Shown here in pieces: positions 6,895 through 13,676 of a stretch of 14,605 nucleotides of DNA (its first letter is position 1; each line of letters opens with the position of its first letter). Source of the DNA: Marinilabiliaceae bacterium. GTDB taxonomy: Bacteria > Bacteroidota > Bacteroidia > Bacteroidales > Marinilabiliaceae. The position numbers and the translations under genes were made by a program. The notes under the pieces were generated by a model. The model was not told the origin of the DNA, searched no databases, and saw nothing but the letters and a program-made list of their open reading frames with translations. Where the stretch lies: the NCBI GenBank assembly GCA_027010905.1, contig JALVBA010000016.1:1-14605 (forward strand). The letters are read 5' to 3'.

Positions 6895-8248
6895 AGATAT
6901 TTCATTCAGAGATCGTCCGATAAATATGGACGAGCGAGGCGGCCGTAAATGGGTGTATGCAAAAAAACCCAAGGGACGATGGTACACACGTCGAACAATT
7001 TTCAGTTGGTTTTTATTACTGTTTTTTATTGGTGCTCCATTTATAAAGATTAATGGAAACTCCTTTATTCTGCTCGATATTGCATCGCGTAAGTTTATTA
7101 TTTTTGGGGCTATCTTCTGGGCACAGGATGCGTTTATCCTCTCCCTACTCATGCTGTCGTTTGTACTTTTCATTGTCCTTTTCACCGTTACATTCGGGCG
7201 GTTGTGGTGTGGTTGGGCATGTCCGCAAACTATTTTTCTCGAGATGGTTTTCAGAAAGATAGAGTACCTTATTGAGGGTGACTATAAAAAGCAGCATAAA
7301 CTTAACAATGGTCCCTGGACAGCTGAAAAGATAGTTAAAAAACTGGCCAAGCACTCTGTCTTTGTTTTTATCTCAATAGCCATGACCAACGTTTTTCTGT
7401 TATGGTTTATGGGGCCTGAGAAATGGTTTGAAATGGCATCAGAACCTATCAGTGAGAATCTGTCAGGGTTTCTGATTATGCTTGGTGTCTCAGGTGTGTT
7501 CTACTGGATATACTCATTTTTCCGCGAACAGATTTGCACCATGGTTTGTCCCTATGGCAGGATGCAGGGTGTTCTGCTCGATTCAAAATCAATCATTGTT
7601 ACTTACGACTACAAGAGGGGTGAGCCCCGGGGTGCAAAGAGAGATGGCGATTGCATCGACTGTCGTCAGTGTGTTTCGGTATGCCCTACCGGTATCGATA
7701 TCCGCAACGGTACACAGCTCGAATGTATCAACTGTACAGCATGTGTCGACCAGTGTAATTCAGTGATGAGAACCATTGGCAAGGATGAGGGGTTAATTCG
7801 TCTCGATTCGGAAGACGGGATTAAGCATGGGCACTCAACAATATGGAATGTGCGAAACAAAGCATATTCGGTGGTGTTACTTATTCTATTCTCCTTTTTC
7901 ATCTATACACTACTTTCGCGGCCGGCAATTGAAACGACCATCCTGCGAACACCGGGATTACTCTATCAGGAGAATGCAGACAATACAATTTCCAATGTCT
8001 ACAACGTAAAAATAGTAAATAAAACACACGACAAGATGCCTCTCGAGCTTCATCTTATTTCGCCTAAAGGGGAGATAAAGATGGCGGGTAGCACAATGGC
8101 TATAAATGATCAGTCGATGTATGAATCAACATTTATTCTTTTTATTCCAAGGAGTGAGTTAAAGAGTGATAATACGGAAGTTGTATTTGGAATTTATAGT
8201 AACGACAAACTGATTGAGACCTATAAAACCTCTTTTGTAAGTCCATAG
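6878..8248 (+). CDS. ccoG: CcoG/FixG/RdxA, membrane ferredoxin for cbb3 oxidase assembly
   Basis: Protein of 456 residues from the GTG at 6878. A second GTG at 6887 is equally possible; both overlap the end of ccoP. The conserved N-terminal region (FRDRPINMDERGG, 10-22) lies before any suitable ATG, so a GTG start is needed. Membrane helices lie near 41-57, 86-107, 160-178, 196-216 and 328-347. CGWAC (C111, C115) and CTMVCPYGR (C220, C224) flank the membrane core. A two-cluster ferredoxin domain carries C259, C262, C265, C269 and C283, C286, C289, C293. Residues about 360-456 form the C-terminal periplasmic Ig-like domain of the family. CcoG is reported to act as a cupric reductase supplying Cu(I) for the CuB site. 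It is the last gene of the compact operon; a 556-base gap follows before ccoH. Confidence 0.95.
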   Translation: MTGVSKDISFRDRPINMDERGGRKWVYAKKPKGRWYTRRTIFSWFLLLFFIGAPFIKINGNSFILLDIASRKFIIFGAIFWAQDAFILSLLMLSFVLFIVLFTVTFGRLWCGWACPQTIFLEMVFRKIEYLIEGDYKKQHKLNNGPWTAEKIVKKLAKHSVFVFISIAMTNVFLLWFMGPEKWFEMASEPISENLSGFLIMLGVSGVFYWIYSFFREQICTMVCPYGRMQGVLLDSKSIIVTYDYKRGEPRGAKRDGDCIDCRQCVSVCPTGIDIRNGTQLECINCTACVDQCNSVMRTIGKDEGLIRLDSEDGIKHGHSTIWNVRNKAYSVVLLILFSFFIYTLLSRPAIETTILRTPGLLYQENADNTISNVYNVKIVNKTHDKMPLELHLISPKGEIKMAGSTMAINDQSMYESTFILFIPRSELKSDNTEVVFGIYSNDKLIETYKTSFVSP

Positions 8249-8249
8249 T

Positions 8250-8280
8250 TTTGGGCGTAGCAAAAATCATTTTATCTTTA
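8250..8280 (+). promoter_or_regulatory. Possible Bacteroidota-type promoter just after ccoG
   Basis: TTTG at 8250-8253, a 19-base spacer, then TATCTTTA at 8273-8280. This fits the Bacteroidota consensus (TTTG, 19-21 bases, TAnnTTTG) except for the final base of the -7 box. It would drive a transcript through the palindromes toward ccoH. Such a short consensus occurs by chance in AT-rich DNA, so the call is weak. Confidence 0.25.
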
Positions 8281-8343
8281 GATGGTTAATTATTGTATCA
8301 TGATAGAGATGTAAGTTTTACTGGTTTTATTAGATTAATAGAC

Positions 8344-8472
8344 GGCCTTTTTCAGATTGGACTTGTAGTGTGATTATAGATTTAGGGAGATTGGGTAGCT
8401 CCGAAGGTATGAGGAGATCACCCAACCGAACTTAATCTATAATCATGCGGAAAGTTCAATCTGAAATAAGCC
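8344..8472. repeat. Long imperfect palindrome (129 bases)
   Basis: Two arms mirror each other in one constant register, centred on base 8408. Perfect blocks are TCAGATTG (8352-8359) with CAATCTGA (8457-8464), TGATTATAGATT (8371-8382) with AATCTATAATCA (8434-8445), and TTGGGT (8391-8396) with ACCCAA (8420-8425). The outer GGC/GCC also pairs, and mismatches between blocks involve no length change. As RNA it would make one long interrupted hairpin; as DNA it could be a small palindromic mobile element or its remnant. It contains no gene. Confidence 0.85.
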
Positions 8473-8534
8473 TTGATTTTTTTGCCTGCCTGACGGTAGG
8501 CAGGTTTCTTTTTTGCATCAAGGCAAAAAAGAAA
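8470..8534. terminator. Terminator-like hairpin cluster with alternative pairings
   Basis: CCTGCCT (8485-8491) and AGGCAGG (8498-8504) form a 7-base-pair GC-rich stem with a 6-base loop, followed by TTTCTTTTTT, as in a rho-independent terminator on the + strand. It is enclosed by GCCTTGAT (8470-8477) and ATCAAGGC (8517-8524). A third stem, TTTCTTTTTTGC (8505-8516) with GCAAAAAAGAAA (8523-8534), cannot form together with the enclosing one. The core hairpin resembles a repeat commonly scattered through Bacteroidota genomes. It could end transcripts coming from ccoG. Confidence 0.55.
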
Positions 8535-8633
8535 GGCAATAACATTGTTAACAATACTTTTTCATATAAAACCAAATTGTTTTGTACCTATTAATTAGTG
8601 TCGGCATGAAAACTACCTGATTTATTACACGTT

Positions 8634-8714
8634 CGTCATTGCGAACGAGGTAGGAGTGAAGCAATCTCTTTGAACGTTAATAGATTGCTTCGTCCTATCG
8701 TCCTCGCAATGACG
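8634..8714. repeat. REP-like inverted repeat (CGTCATTGCGA type)
   Basis: CGTCATTGCGA (8634-8644) pairs perfectly with TCGCAATGACG (8704-8714). Inside, TAGGA (8651-8655) pairs with TCCTA (8693-8697), and GAAGCAATCT (8658-8667) with AGATTGCTTC (8682-8691) after a one-base shift. The whole can fold into an 81-base hairpin. This arrangement, with terminal CGTCATTGCGA and an internal AGATTGCTTCGTC, is a familiar dispersed intergenic repeat in many bacterial genomes. Confidence 0.75.
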
Positions 8715-8804
8715 ATACCGGCTAAGGTTTTCTTGCAGAAACTAATTAGGTAAAGTCATATGAAAAAAATAGTGTTAATTCGTGAAATTCGTGGATAAAA
8801 TATT

Positions 8805-9251
8805 ATGAAAATAAAGATACATTGGGGAACAGGAATATTGATTTTTATGATACTGTTTCTGTCAGCAGCAGCAGGATTCATCTATTTCGCATCACAACAG
8901 AGCGTAAACCTTGTTTACAAGAACTATTATGAGAAAGGTGTTGACTACACCACTCACATGAAGATGGATGCCCGTTCGGTAAAATATAAGGATGCATTCG
9001 GGATAGAGAATTCAGATAAGTTTATGACGGTAAATATCGACAAGGAGCTGTCGGCAAAGATTGACTCGGGGAGAGTTATACTGTTCAGGCCGTCTGATTA
9101 TAAAAAGGATGTATTTATGAAGGTAACACAGAGGGCTTCAACGTTAAGGTTTCCCAAGGGGGATTTGATTAACGGGAGATATATCCTTAAATTCAGCTGG
9201 TATTCTGAAGGGGTTAAATATGAGATTGACAGACCCGTTAGTGTGCAATAA
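8805..9251 (+). CDS. ccoH: CcoH/FixH-type cbb3 oxidase assembly protein
   Basis: Protein of 148 residues with a single N-terminal membrane helix (about 8-29) and a periplasmic domain of about 115 residues rich in beta-strand pattern. The stretch VNLVYKNYYEKGVDYTTHM (34-52) just after the helix matches the FixH family, where a Tyr-rich YYxxGxxY block follows the anchor. FixH/CcoH is needed to assemble cbb3 oxidase, probably by contacting CcoN and CcoP. It lies 556 bases after ccoG, beyond the palindromic region, and 40 bases before the DsbD_2-type gene, so it probably starts a second transcription unit carrying assembly functions. Confidence 0.85.
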   Translation: MKIKIHWGTGILIFMILFLSAAAGFIYFASQQSVNLVYKNYYEKGVDYTTHMKMDARSVKYKDAFGIENSDKFMTVNIDKELSAKIDSGRVILFRPSDYKKDVFMKVTQRASTLRFPKGDLINGRYILKFSWYSEGVKYEIDRPVSVQ

Positions 9252-9291
9252 AAAAGACTACTCACAAATCTCTAAAAAATAATCTATTAAA

Positions 9292-10056
9292 ATGGCTATT
9301 CTACTTTCAGCATTACTGCTCGGATTAATGGGGAGTTTTCATTGTGCAGGGATGTGCGGTCCAATAGCAATCGCTCTACCACTACATGGTAATACCGTTC
9401 CTCAAAAGATTTTTGGCGGCGCACTCTACAATCTGGGTCGTACAATAACTTACGGCGTTATGGGGGCTATCTTCGGCCTGCTTGGGCAAGGTGTCGGGAT
9501 GATTGGCTTTCAGCAGAAGATATCTGTGATAATGGGTGTTTTGATGATTGTCTCTATTCTCTTTCCTGCTCTCTTCAAAAATCAGTACAACATGGATAAG
9601 AGTATGTTTTCGATTGTTGGAAAGCTGAAAAAATCTATCGGACAGATGTTCTCAATACGGTCATTCTCAAGCCTCTTTTTTATCGGACTTCTAAACGGTC
9701 TTCTACCTTGTGGACTGGTGTACATGGCAATTGCCGGAGCAATAGGTATGGGAGATCTTTTTATGGGTTCGATGTACATGATTCTGTTTGGGCTGGGTAC
9801 AATACCAATGATGCTATCCATCTCACTGGCAGGAAATATTATGAGTGCAAGTATCAGGGTGAAGATAAACAAGCTTATTCCGGTTATGGTGATTATAGTT
9901 GGTATATTCTTCATTCTTCGGGGATTGAGTCTGGGAATACCCTTTCTAAGTCCGCCTAAAGAGAAGATTGAGAAGAAATTTGAGAAGAGCCTTGAGAAAG
10001 AGCGTGCTGATTTGCAACAACCTGTCGCAACCGATTGTTACATTTATCGAGTGTGA
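9292..10056 (+). CDS. DsbD_2/TauE-SafE (UreH)-type membrane protein linked to cbb3 assembly
   Basis: Membrane protein of 254 residues with about six helices (about 1-15, 43-65, 75-95, 125-150, 160-182 and 195-215). Its N-terminus holds HCAGMCGP (17-24), and a second cysteine motif NGLLPCG lies at 135-141. The family is usually named sulfite exporter TauE/SafE or cytochrome c biogenesis transmembrane (DsbD_2) protein. Genes of this type often sit beside ccoH and ccoI, which suggests a role in thiol redox or copper handling during oxidase assembly rather than sulfite export. The last 35 residues form a charged segment (KEKIEKKFEKSLEKERAD) likely to be helical, then DCYIYRV. Its TGA stop shares one base with the ATG of ccoI (TGATG at 10054-10058), a classic sign of coupled translation. 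Confidence 0.8.
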   Translation: MAILLSALLLGLMGSFHCAGMCGPIAIALPLHGNTVPQKIFGGALYNLGRTITYGVMGAIFGLLGQGVGMIGFQQKISVIMGVLMIVSILFPALFKNQYNMDKSMFSIVGKLKKSIGQMFSIRSFSSLFFIGLLNGLLPCGLVYMAIAGAIGMGDLFMGSMYMILFGLGTIPMMLSISLAGNIMSASIRVKINKLIPVMVIIVGIFFILRGLSLGIPFLSPPKEKIEKKFEKSLEKERADLQQPVATDCYIYRV

Positions 10057-12446
10057 TGAAAAAAGATGATAATATTTGTGTCCATTGTGGTGCTGACTGT
10101 GGCAAGAATCCGGTTATGCGGAACGGGATGCCATTCTGCTGCAATGGGTGCAACACTGTTTATCAGCTATTAAATGAAAATAAACTTTACAACTATTACG
10201 ATTTAGAGGATACCCCCGGAATTAAACTTGAAACAACCACCGAGTTTGGAAATAAGTACGCCTTTCTCGATAACGATGAGGTAAAAGAGAAGCTTATTCT
10301 TTTCAGGGAGGGCGGGCTTTCGAAAGTGAAGTTTTACATCCCTGTAATTCATTGCGCATCGTGTATCTGGCTGCTTGAGAATCTGCATACACTGAACAAG
10401 GCTGTGAAGCATTCGTTTGTGAATTTCACAAAGAAAAAGGTTGATATCACCTTTGCAGAATCACAACTGAGCTTGCGGCAACTGGTTGAGCTTCTCTCAT
10501 CGTTGCACTACATTCCTGACCTCTCAATGAGCCTGTCAGACAAGGAGGATAACAGCAGCTCCTACAAAAAACTACTCTATAAAATAGGGGTAGCAGGTTT
10601 TGTTTTTATTAATGTGATGACCTACAGCCTGCCGGCATATTTTAACGGCAAACCACTCGACGATAAACTGCAATCGGTACTGAGTATCTTAAGTTTCATT
10701 CTGGTTATTCCGGTAACTTTCTATAGTGGCAGCGACTACTACATCTCAGCATTTAAAAATATGTTGAAAAAAGTTGTGAGTATCGACCTGCCTATTGCTT
10801 TAGGTATTTTTGTGCTCTTCTTTGTGTCGGGGTACGATATATTCTTTGCAGGTGGGGCGGGGTATTGCGACAGTCTGTCGGGGCTGGTGTTCTTTCTTTT
10901 AGTTGGTAAGTGGTATCAAAGCAGAACCTACGAGGCACTCTCGTTTGAGCGTAACTACAAATCCTATTTCCCCATAGCTGTTACAAAAATAAACAAGCAG
11001 ATTGAGGAGAGTATTCTGCTTGAGAGAATTGAGGTTGACGATATGTTAATTATCAGAAATAAGGAGCTGATTCCTGCCGATTCGGAGCTGGTGGAGGGAG
11101 AGGGGCAGATTGACTACAGCTTCGTTACAGGGGAGTCTACTCCGGTAATGAAGAGAGCCGGAGATTTTATCTATGCCGGTGGGCGGCAGATGGGCGGGAT
11201 AATTAAAATCAGAGTGAAGAAAGAGGTTAACCAGAGCCACCTTACAAAACTGTGGAATCAGGATAAGACATACGAAAAACCCAGTGACTCGTTGAAATCG
11301 CTCTCTGATAAAATTAGTAAATATTTTACACTTACAATTATCGCAATTGCAGTTGTTGGTTTTGCCTACTGGACGCTGCAAGGAGAGATGAAAACGGCAA
11401 TCTTTGTCTTTACGGCTGTGCTGATTGTTGCCTGCCCCTGCGCGCTGGCACTCTCAATTCCGTTTACCTTTGGCAATACGATGCGCATATTTGGGAAGAA
11501 GGGACTCTACATAAAAAATACCGATGTTATTGAGAAGTTGTCGCATATCACTACTATTGTATTTGACAAGACCGGTACGCTCACACAAACAAATCAGAAT
11601 ATGATAGTGTATGAAGGCAGGCCGTTAACGGTTGAGGAGAGAGATGCCATATTCTCATTGGCAAAGCAGTCTACACACCCGCTTAGTAGTGCCCTGGCAA
11701 AGTTTTACCACGACTCCCGATACATTGCCCCCGACCATTTTGTTGAGGTGCTGGGACGTGGGATTTATGGCAGGGTGAATGGTATGGATATCAGACTTGG
11801 TGCCGAGGAGTATGTTACAAACAGAGTGTCGGACAGTAAACAGAAATCGTCAATGGTTTTTGTTTCGATAGATGATAACCAAATTGGACACTACACCATA
11901 AGTAACAAATTCCGCGAGGGTTTTGACGATGTAATTAAAACTTTGATGAGGCAGTTTAAGCTCTACCTGATTACCGGTGATAACAGTGCAGAGAAGGAGA
12001 ATCTGTTAAAATACTTCAACGAGGAGAATATGCGCTTCAACCAAAAACCGGGCGACAAAGCCGAATTCATAAAAGGGTTGCAGGATGGCGGTGAAACAAT
12101 TTTAATGACCGGCGACGGACTAAATGATGCAGGCGCACTAATGCAAGCTGATGTGGCACTCACCATAGCCGACAGGGTATACCACTTCTCACCGGCCAGC
12201 GATGCCGTGCTGGAGGCCGACAAGTTTGGACAACTTGCCAGATTTGTGCAGTTTACCAAAACATCACTTATGATTGTGAAAATTAGCTTTGCAATCTCAT
12301 TTCTCTACAATATTATCGGAATATCTTTTGCCATTACCGGAAATCTATCCCCCATAGTAGCAGCTATCCTAATGCCAATCAGTTCAGTGTCGGTAGTAGC
12401 CTTTGCCACTTTTGTAACACGCTTTGTAGGTAGAGTGAAGCTGTGA
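10056..12446 (+). CDS. ccoI: CcoI, copper-transporting P1B-type ATPase for cbb3 oxidase
   Basis: Heavy-metal P-type ATPase of 796 residues. The ATG at 10056 overlaps the preceding stop and puts the Cys-rich metal-binding segment (C8, C11, C15, C28, C29, C32) right at the N-terminus; a TTG at 10035 is less likely. An HMA-like domain with C100-A-S-C103 follows. The core has TGES (358-361), the membrane metal site C460-P-C462, the phosphorylated Asp504 in DKTGT, His541-Pro542 of the nucleotide domain, and TGDGLND (685-691). The N-terminal Cys-rich segment plus a CPC motif is typical of the FixI/CcoI subgroup, which exports Cu(I) to the periplasm for loading the oxidase CuB site. It closes the respiratory cluster. 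No clear terminator follows. Confidence 0.94.
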   Translation: MKKDDNICVHCGADCGKNPVMRNGMPFCCNGCNTVYQLLNENKLYNYYDLEDTPGIKLETTTEFGNKYAFLDNDEVKEKLILFREGGLSKVKFYIPVIHCASCIWLLENLHTLNKAVKHSFVNFTKKKVDITFAESQLSLRQLVELLSSLHYIPDLSMSLSDKEDNSSSYKKLLYKIGVAGFVFINVMTYSLPAYFNGKPLDDKLQSVLSILSFILVIPVTFYSGSDYYISAFKNMLKKVVSIDLPIALGIFVLFFVSGYDIFFAGGAGYCDSLSGLVFFLLVGKWYQSRTYEALSFERNYKSYFPIAVTKINKQIEESILLERIEVDDMLIIRNKELIPADSELVEGEGQIDYSFVTGESTPVMKRAGDFIYAGGRQMGGIIKIRVKKEVNQSHLTKLWNQDKTYEKPSDSLKSLSDKISKYFTLTIIAIAVVGFAYWTLQGEMKTAIFVFTAVLIVACPCALALSIPFTFGNTMRIFGKKGLYIKNTDVIEKLSHITTIVFDKTGTLTQTNQNMIVYEGRPLTVEERDAIFSLAKQSTHPLSSALAKFYHDSRYIAPDHFVEVLGRGIYGRVNGMDIRLGAEEYVTNRVSDSKQKSSMVFVSIDDNQIGHYTISNKFREGFDDVIKTLMRQFKLYLITGDNSAEKENLLKYFNEENMRFNQKPGDKAEFIKGLQDGGETILMTGDGLNDAGALMQADVALTIADRVYHFSPASDAVLEADKFGQLARFVQFTKTSLMIVKISFAISFLYNIIGISFAITGNLSPIVAAILMPISSVSVVAFATFVTRFVGRVKL

Positions 12447-12459
12447 GAAGGTTCTGTGT

Positions 12460-12480
12460 GGCTGGGGTAAGTAAATTGAA
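12460..12480 (+). repeat. Possible degenerate copy of the cassette-spacer motif
   Basis: GGCT at 12460-12463 is followed by TAAATTGAA at 12472-12480. The same two blocks, GGCTAA and TAAATTGAAAG, occur in both hairpins of the spacer at 13448-13641. This might be a decayed remnant marking the left edge of the accessory block, but the match is short. Confidence 0.25.
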
Positions 12481-12544
12481 TGAGTACCTGTTAATATCTT
12501 ATGTTTTGTAGTACGGTGACTTTGAGTTAGATTAACTATATTTA

Positions 12545-12587
12545 CGTTTGGTTTATACGATATAAACCGAACGAGTTTGGTTTATAC
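12545..12587. repeat. Hairpin plus direct repeat of GTTTGGTTTATAC
   Basis: CGTTTGGTTTATA (12545-12557) pairs with TATAAACCGAACG (12561-12573) around a 3-base loop, with one G-T wobble. A further copy of the left arm, GTTTGGTTTATAC, follows at 12575-12587. The block lies 32 bases before the next gene and 4 bases before CGTTAC (12591-12596). It could be an operator, a recombination site or the edge of an inserted segment. Confidence 0.7.
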
Positions 12588-12619
12588 ATACGTTACTCAC
12601 AATTAAAACAAAATAGAAA

Positions 12620-13429
12620 ATGAAATCAAGGAACAAAATAAAACTTGCGAATCTGACAACTTGGATAATGGTAATTACTATTTCAGTAATTACAATTTGG
12701 TTTATTGGATTTGTAGTTGCAAATACTTTTGATTTGAATGTATTTACCAAACGTACTTCTGATTTTATGTTTGGATTTATAGGTTTTTCAGCTGTCTTAA
12801 TTCTTTGCTCTGCCATTTTGAATATTAGTTTAAACATTGGACTAATAGCTGATAGTAAAGTTCAAGAAATGAAAACAGAAGGTTCAAATATAGTTGGGAA
12901 GAAATTTTACTTTGCAACGTTAATAGGAATAATTTCTTTGATTGCATTTCTCTTTATTGGCGACTATTTAACGAGAAAAAATGAAAAAAATAAATTAGTG
13001 GACACAGCGGATTATGTTGTTAAAACTTACTCAGAATCCATTGCTAAAATAGCACAAAGTCTTACAGACACTTCTAAAATTGGACAAATACCCGAAATGC
13101 TATATTTTCTTTCTAATCAAAAATCTGAATTCCCCTCGGTGACTTTACTTACAAGCGGTAAATATGATGGACAATTAACATATTTGGAAATATCACATTG
13201 GGAATCTGAAGAGAACCTAAAAAAGCCATTATTTGGAAATTCATTTTATAAATGCCAAGACTATGACTGTGAATATATACAAAACTTGTTTACGGGAAAG
13301 ACAACTAAACCCTTGTTTTGGACTGAAAAAAATGATTATAAATTATATTATCCATTTATAGAAAAGGACATTAAATATATCCTGCTTTTCACCAAATATC
13401 AACGACACGGAAAAGTAGGGTCTTATTAA
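12620..13429 (+). CDS. Unrecognised membrane protein with a C-terminal extracytoplasmic-type domain
   Basis: I do not recognise this protein of 269 residues. It has three predicted membrane helices (about 14-35, 49-76 and 97-116). A soluble region of about 150 residues follows, starting with the charged stretch TRKNEKNK (118-125). This region has an amphipathic helix (about 127-148), an aromatic-rich beta-like part, and a closely spaced cysteine pair, C212-QDYD-C217. The layout of helix, strands and an ending LFTKYQRHGKVGSY faintly recalls PAS/Cache-like sensor domains; that is a guess from pattern only. The gene is visibly more AT-rich than the cco genes and favours A/T-ending codons. It is preceded by CGTTAC (12591-12596), as is the next gene, and followed after 18 bases by a large symmetrical spacer. 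This fits a laterally acquired cassette gene. Confidence 0.75.
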   Translation: MKSRNKIKLANLTTWIMVITISVITIWFIGFVVANTFDLNVFTKRTSDFMFGFIGFSAVLILCSAILNISLNIGLIADSKVQEMKTEGSNIVGKKFYFATLIGIISLIAFLFIGDYLTRKNEKNKLVDTADYVVKTYSESIAKIAQSLTDTSKIGQIPEMLYFLSNQKSEFPSVTLLTSGKYDGQLTYLEISHWESEENLKKPLFGNSFYKCQDYDCEYIQNLFTGKTTKPLFWTEKNDYKLYYPFIEKDIKYILLFTKYQRHGKVGSY

Positions 13430-13447
13430 TGAAGAATAAAAAAAGTG

Positions 13448-13641
13448 GGTAACAATGGCTAAAAAACAGTAGGGGTTTTGGTGGTAAATTGAAAGTTTAG
13501 AGCTTCGAATGAAAACCACCAAACCAAAATTTTGATAACGAAAAAAGAAAAATAATTATAAACATATTTGGCTTGGCTAAGTGCTAAATTGAAAGGGCAG
13601 AGTTTCAAACTCCCCTACGATTTCTTAGCCTAAGCGTTACC
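13448..13641. repeat. Large symmetrical, attC-like spacer between two accessory genes
   Basis: Outer arms pair in order: GGTAAC (13448-13453) with GTTACC (13636-13641), GGCTAA (13457-13462) with TTAGCC (13625-13630), and GTAGGGG (13469-13475) with CCCCTAC (13612-13618). Two further hairpins lie inside: TTTGGTGGT (13477-13485) with ACCACCAAA (13515-13523), and GGCTAAG (13575-13581) with CTTAGCC (13624-13630), the latter competing with the outer stem. Both contain TAAATTGAAAG, at 13485-13495 and 13585-13595, exactly 100 bases apart. It begins 18 bases after one stop codon and ends 35 bases before the next ATG. The geometry resembles attC sites of integron cassettes, but the R' box GTTRRRY is not met (GTTACCA) and the element is long for an attC. 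Confidence 0.75.
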
Positions 13642-13676
13642 ACACAAAAAACACACGTAAATCAAAAGAATAAGAG

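Larger units (their letters stand above)
8249..8804. other. Gene-free 556-base region rich in inverted repeats
   Basis: No credible coding sequence lies here on either strand. In order it holds a possible promoter (8250-8280), a short palindrome TATCATGATA (8296-8305), a long imperfect palindrome (8344-8472), overlapping hairpins that include a terminator-like one (8470-8534), a REP-like hairpin (8634-8714), and a doubled AATTCGTG (8777-8784 and 8786-8793) just before ccoH. The region separates the oxidase operon from its assembly genes and looks like a site where repeats have accumulated. Confidence 0.75.

Noticed and set aside
8249..8804. tRNA or other standard RNA gene in the intergenic gap
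   Set aside because: No cloverleaf with T-loop GTTCRA and acceptor pairing was found; the folding potential comes from simple palindromes.
10035..10055. Earlier TTG start for ccoI
   Set aside because: The ATG at 10056 overlaps the preceding stop codon by one base, the usual coupling arrangement, and starts right before the Cys-rich domain.
13448..13641. CRISPR array
   Set aside because: Only two related hairpins are present, there are no regular identical repeats with unique spacers, and no cas genes are nearby.
13448..13641. True integron attC with confirmed consensus
   Set aside because: The 3' box reads GTTACCA rather than GTTRRRY, the 5' box GGGTAAC does not fit RYYYAAC, and no integrase is in the window. 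I therefore call it only attC-like.
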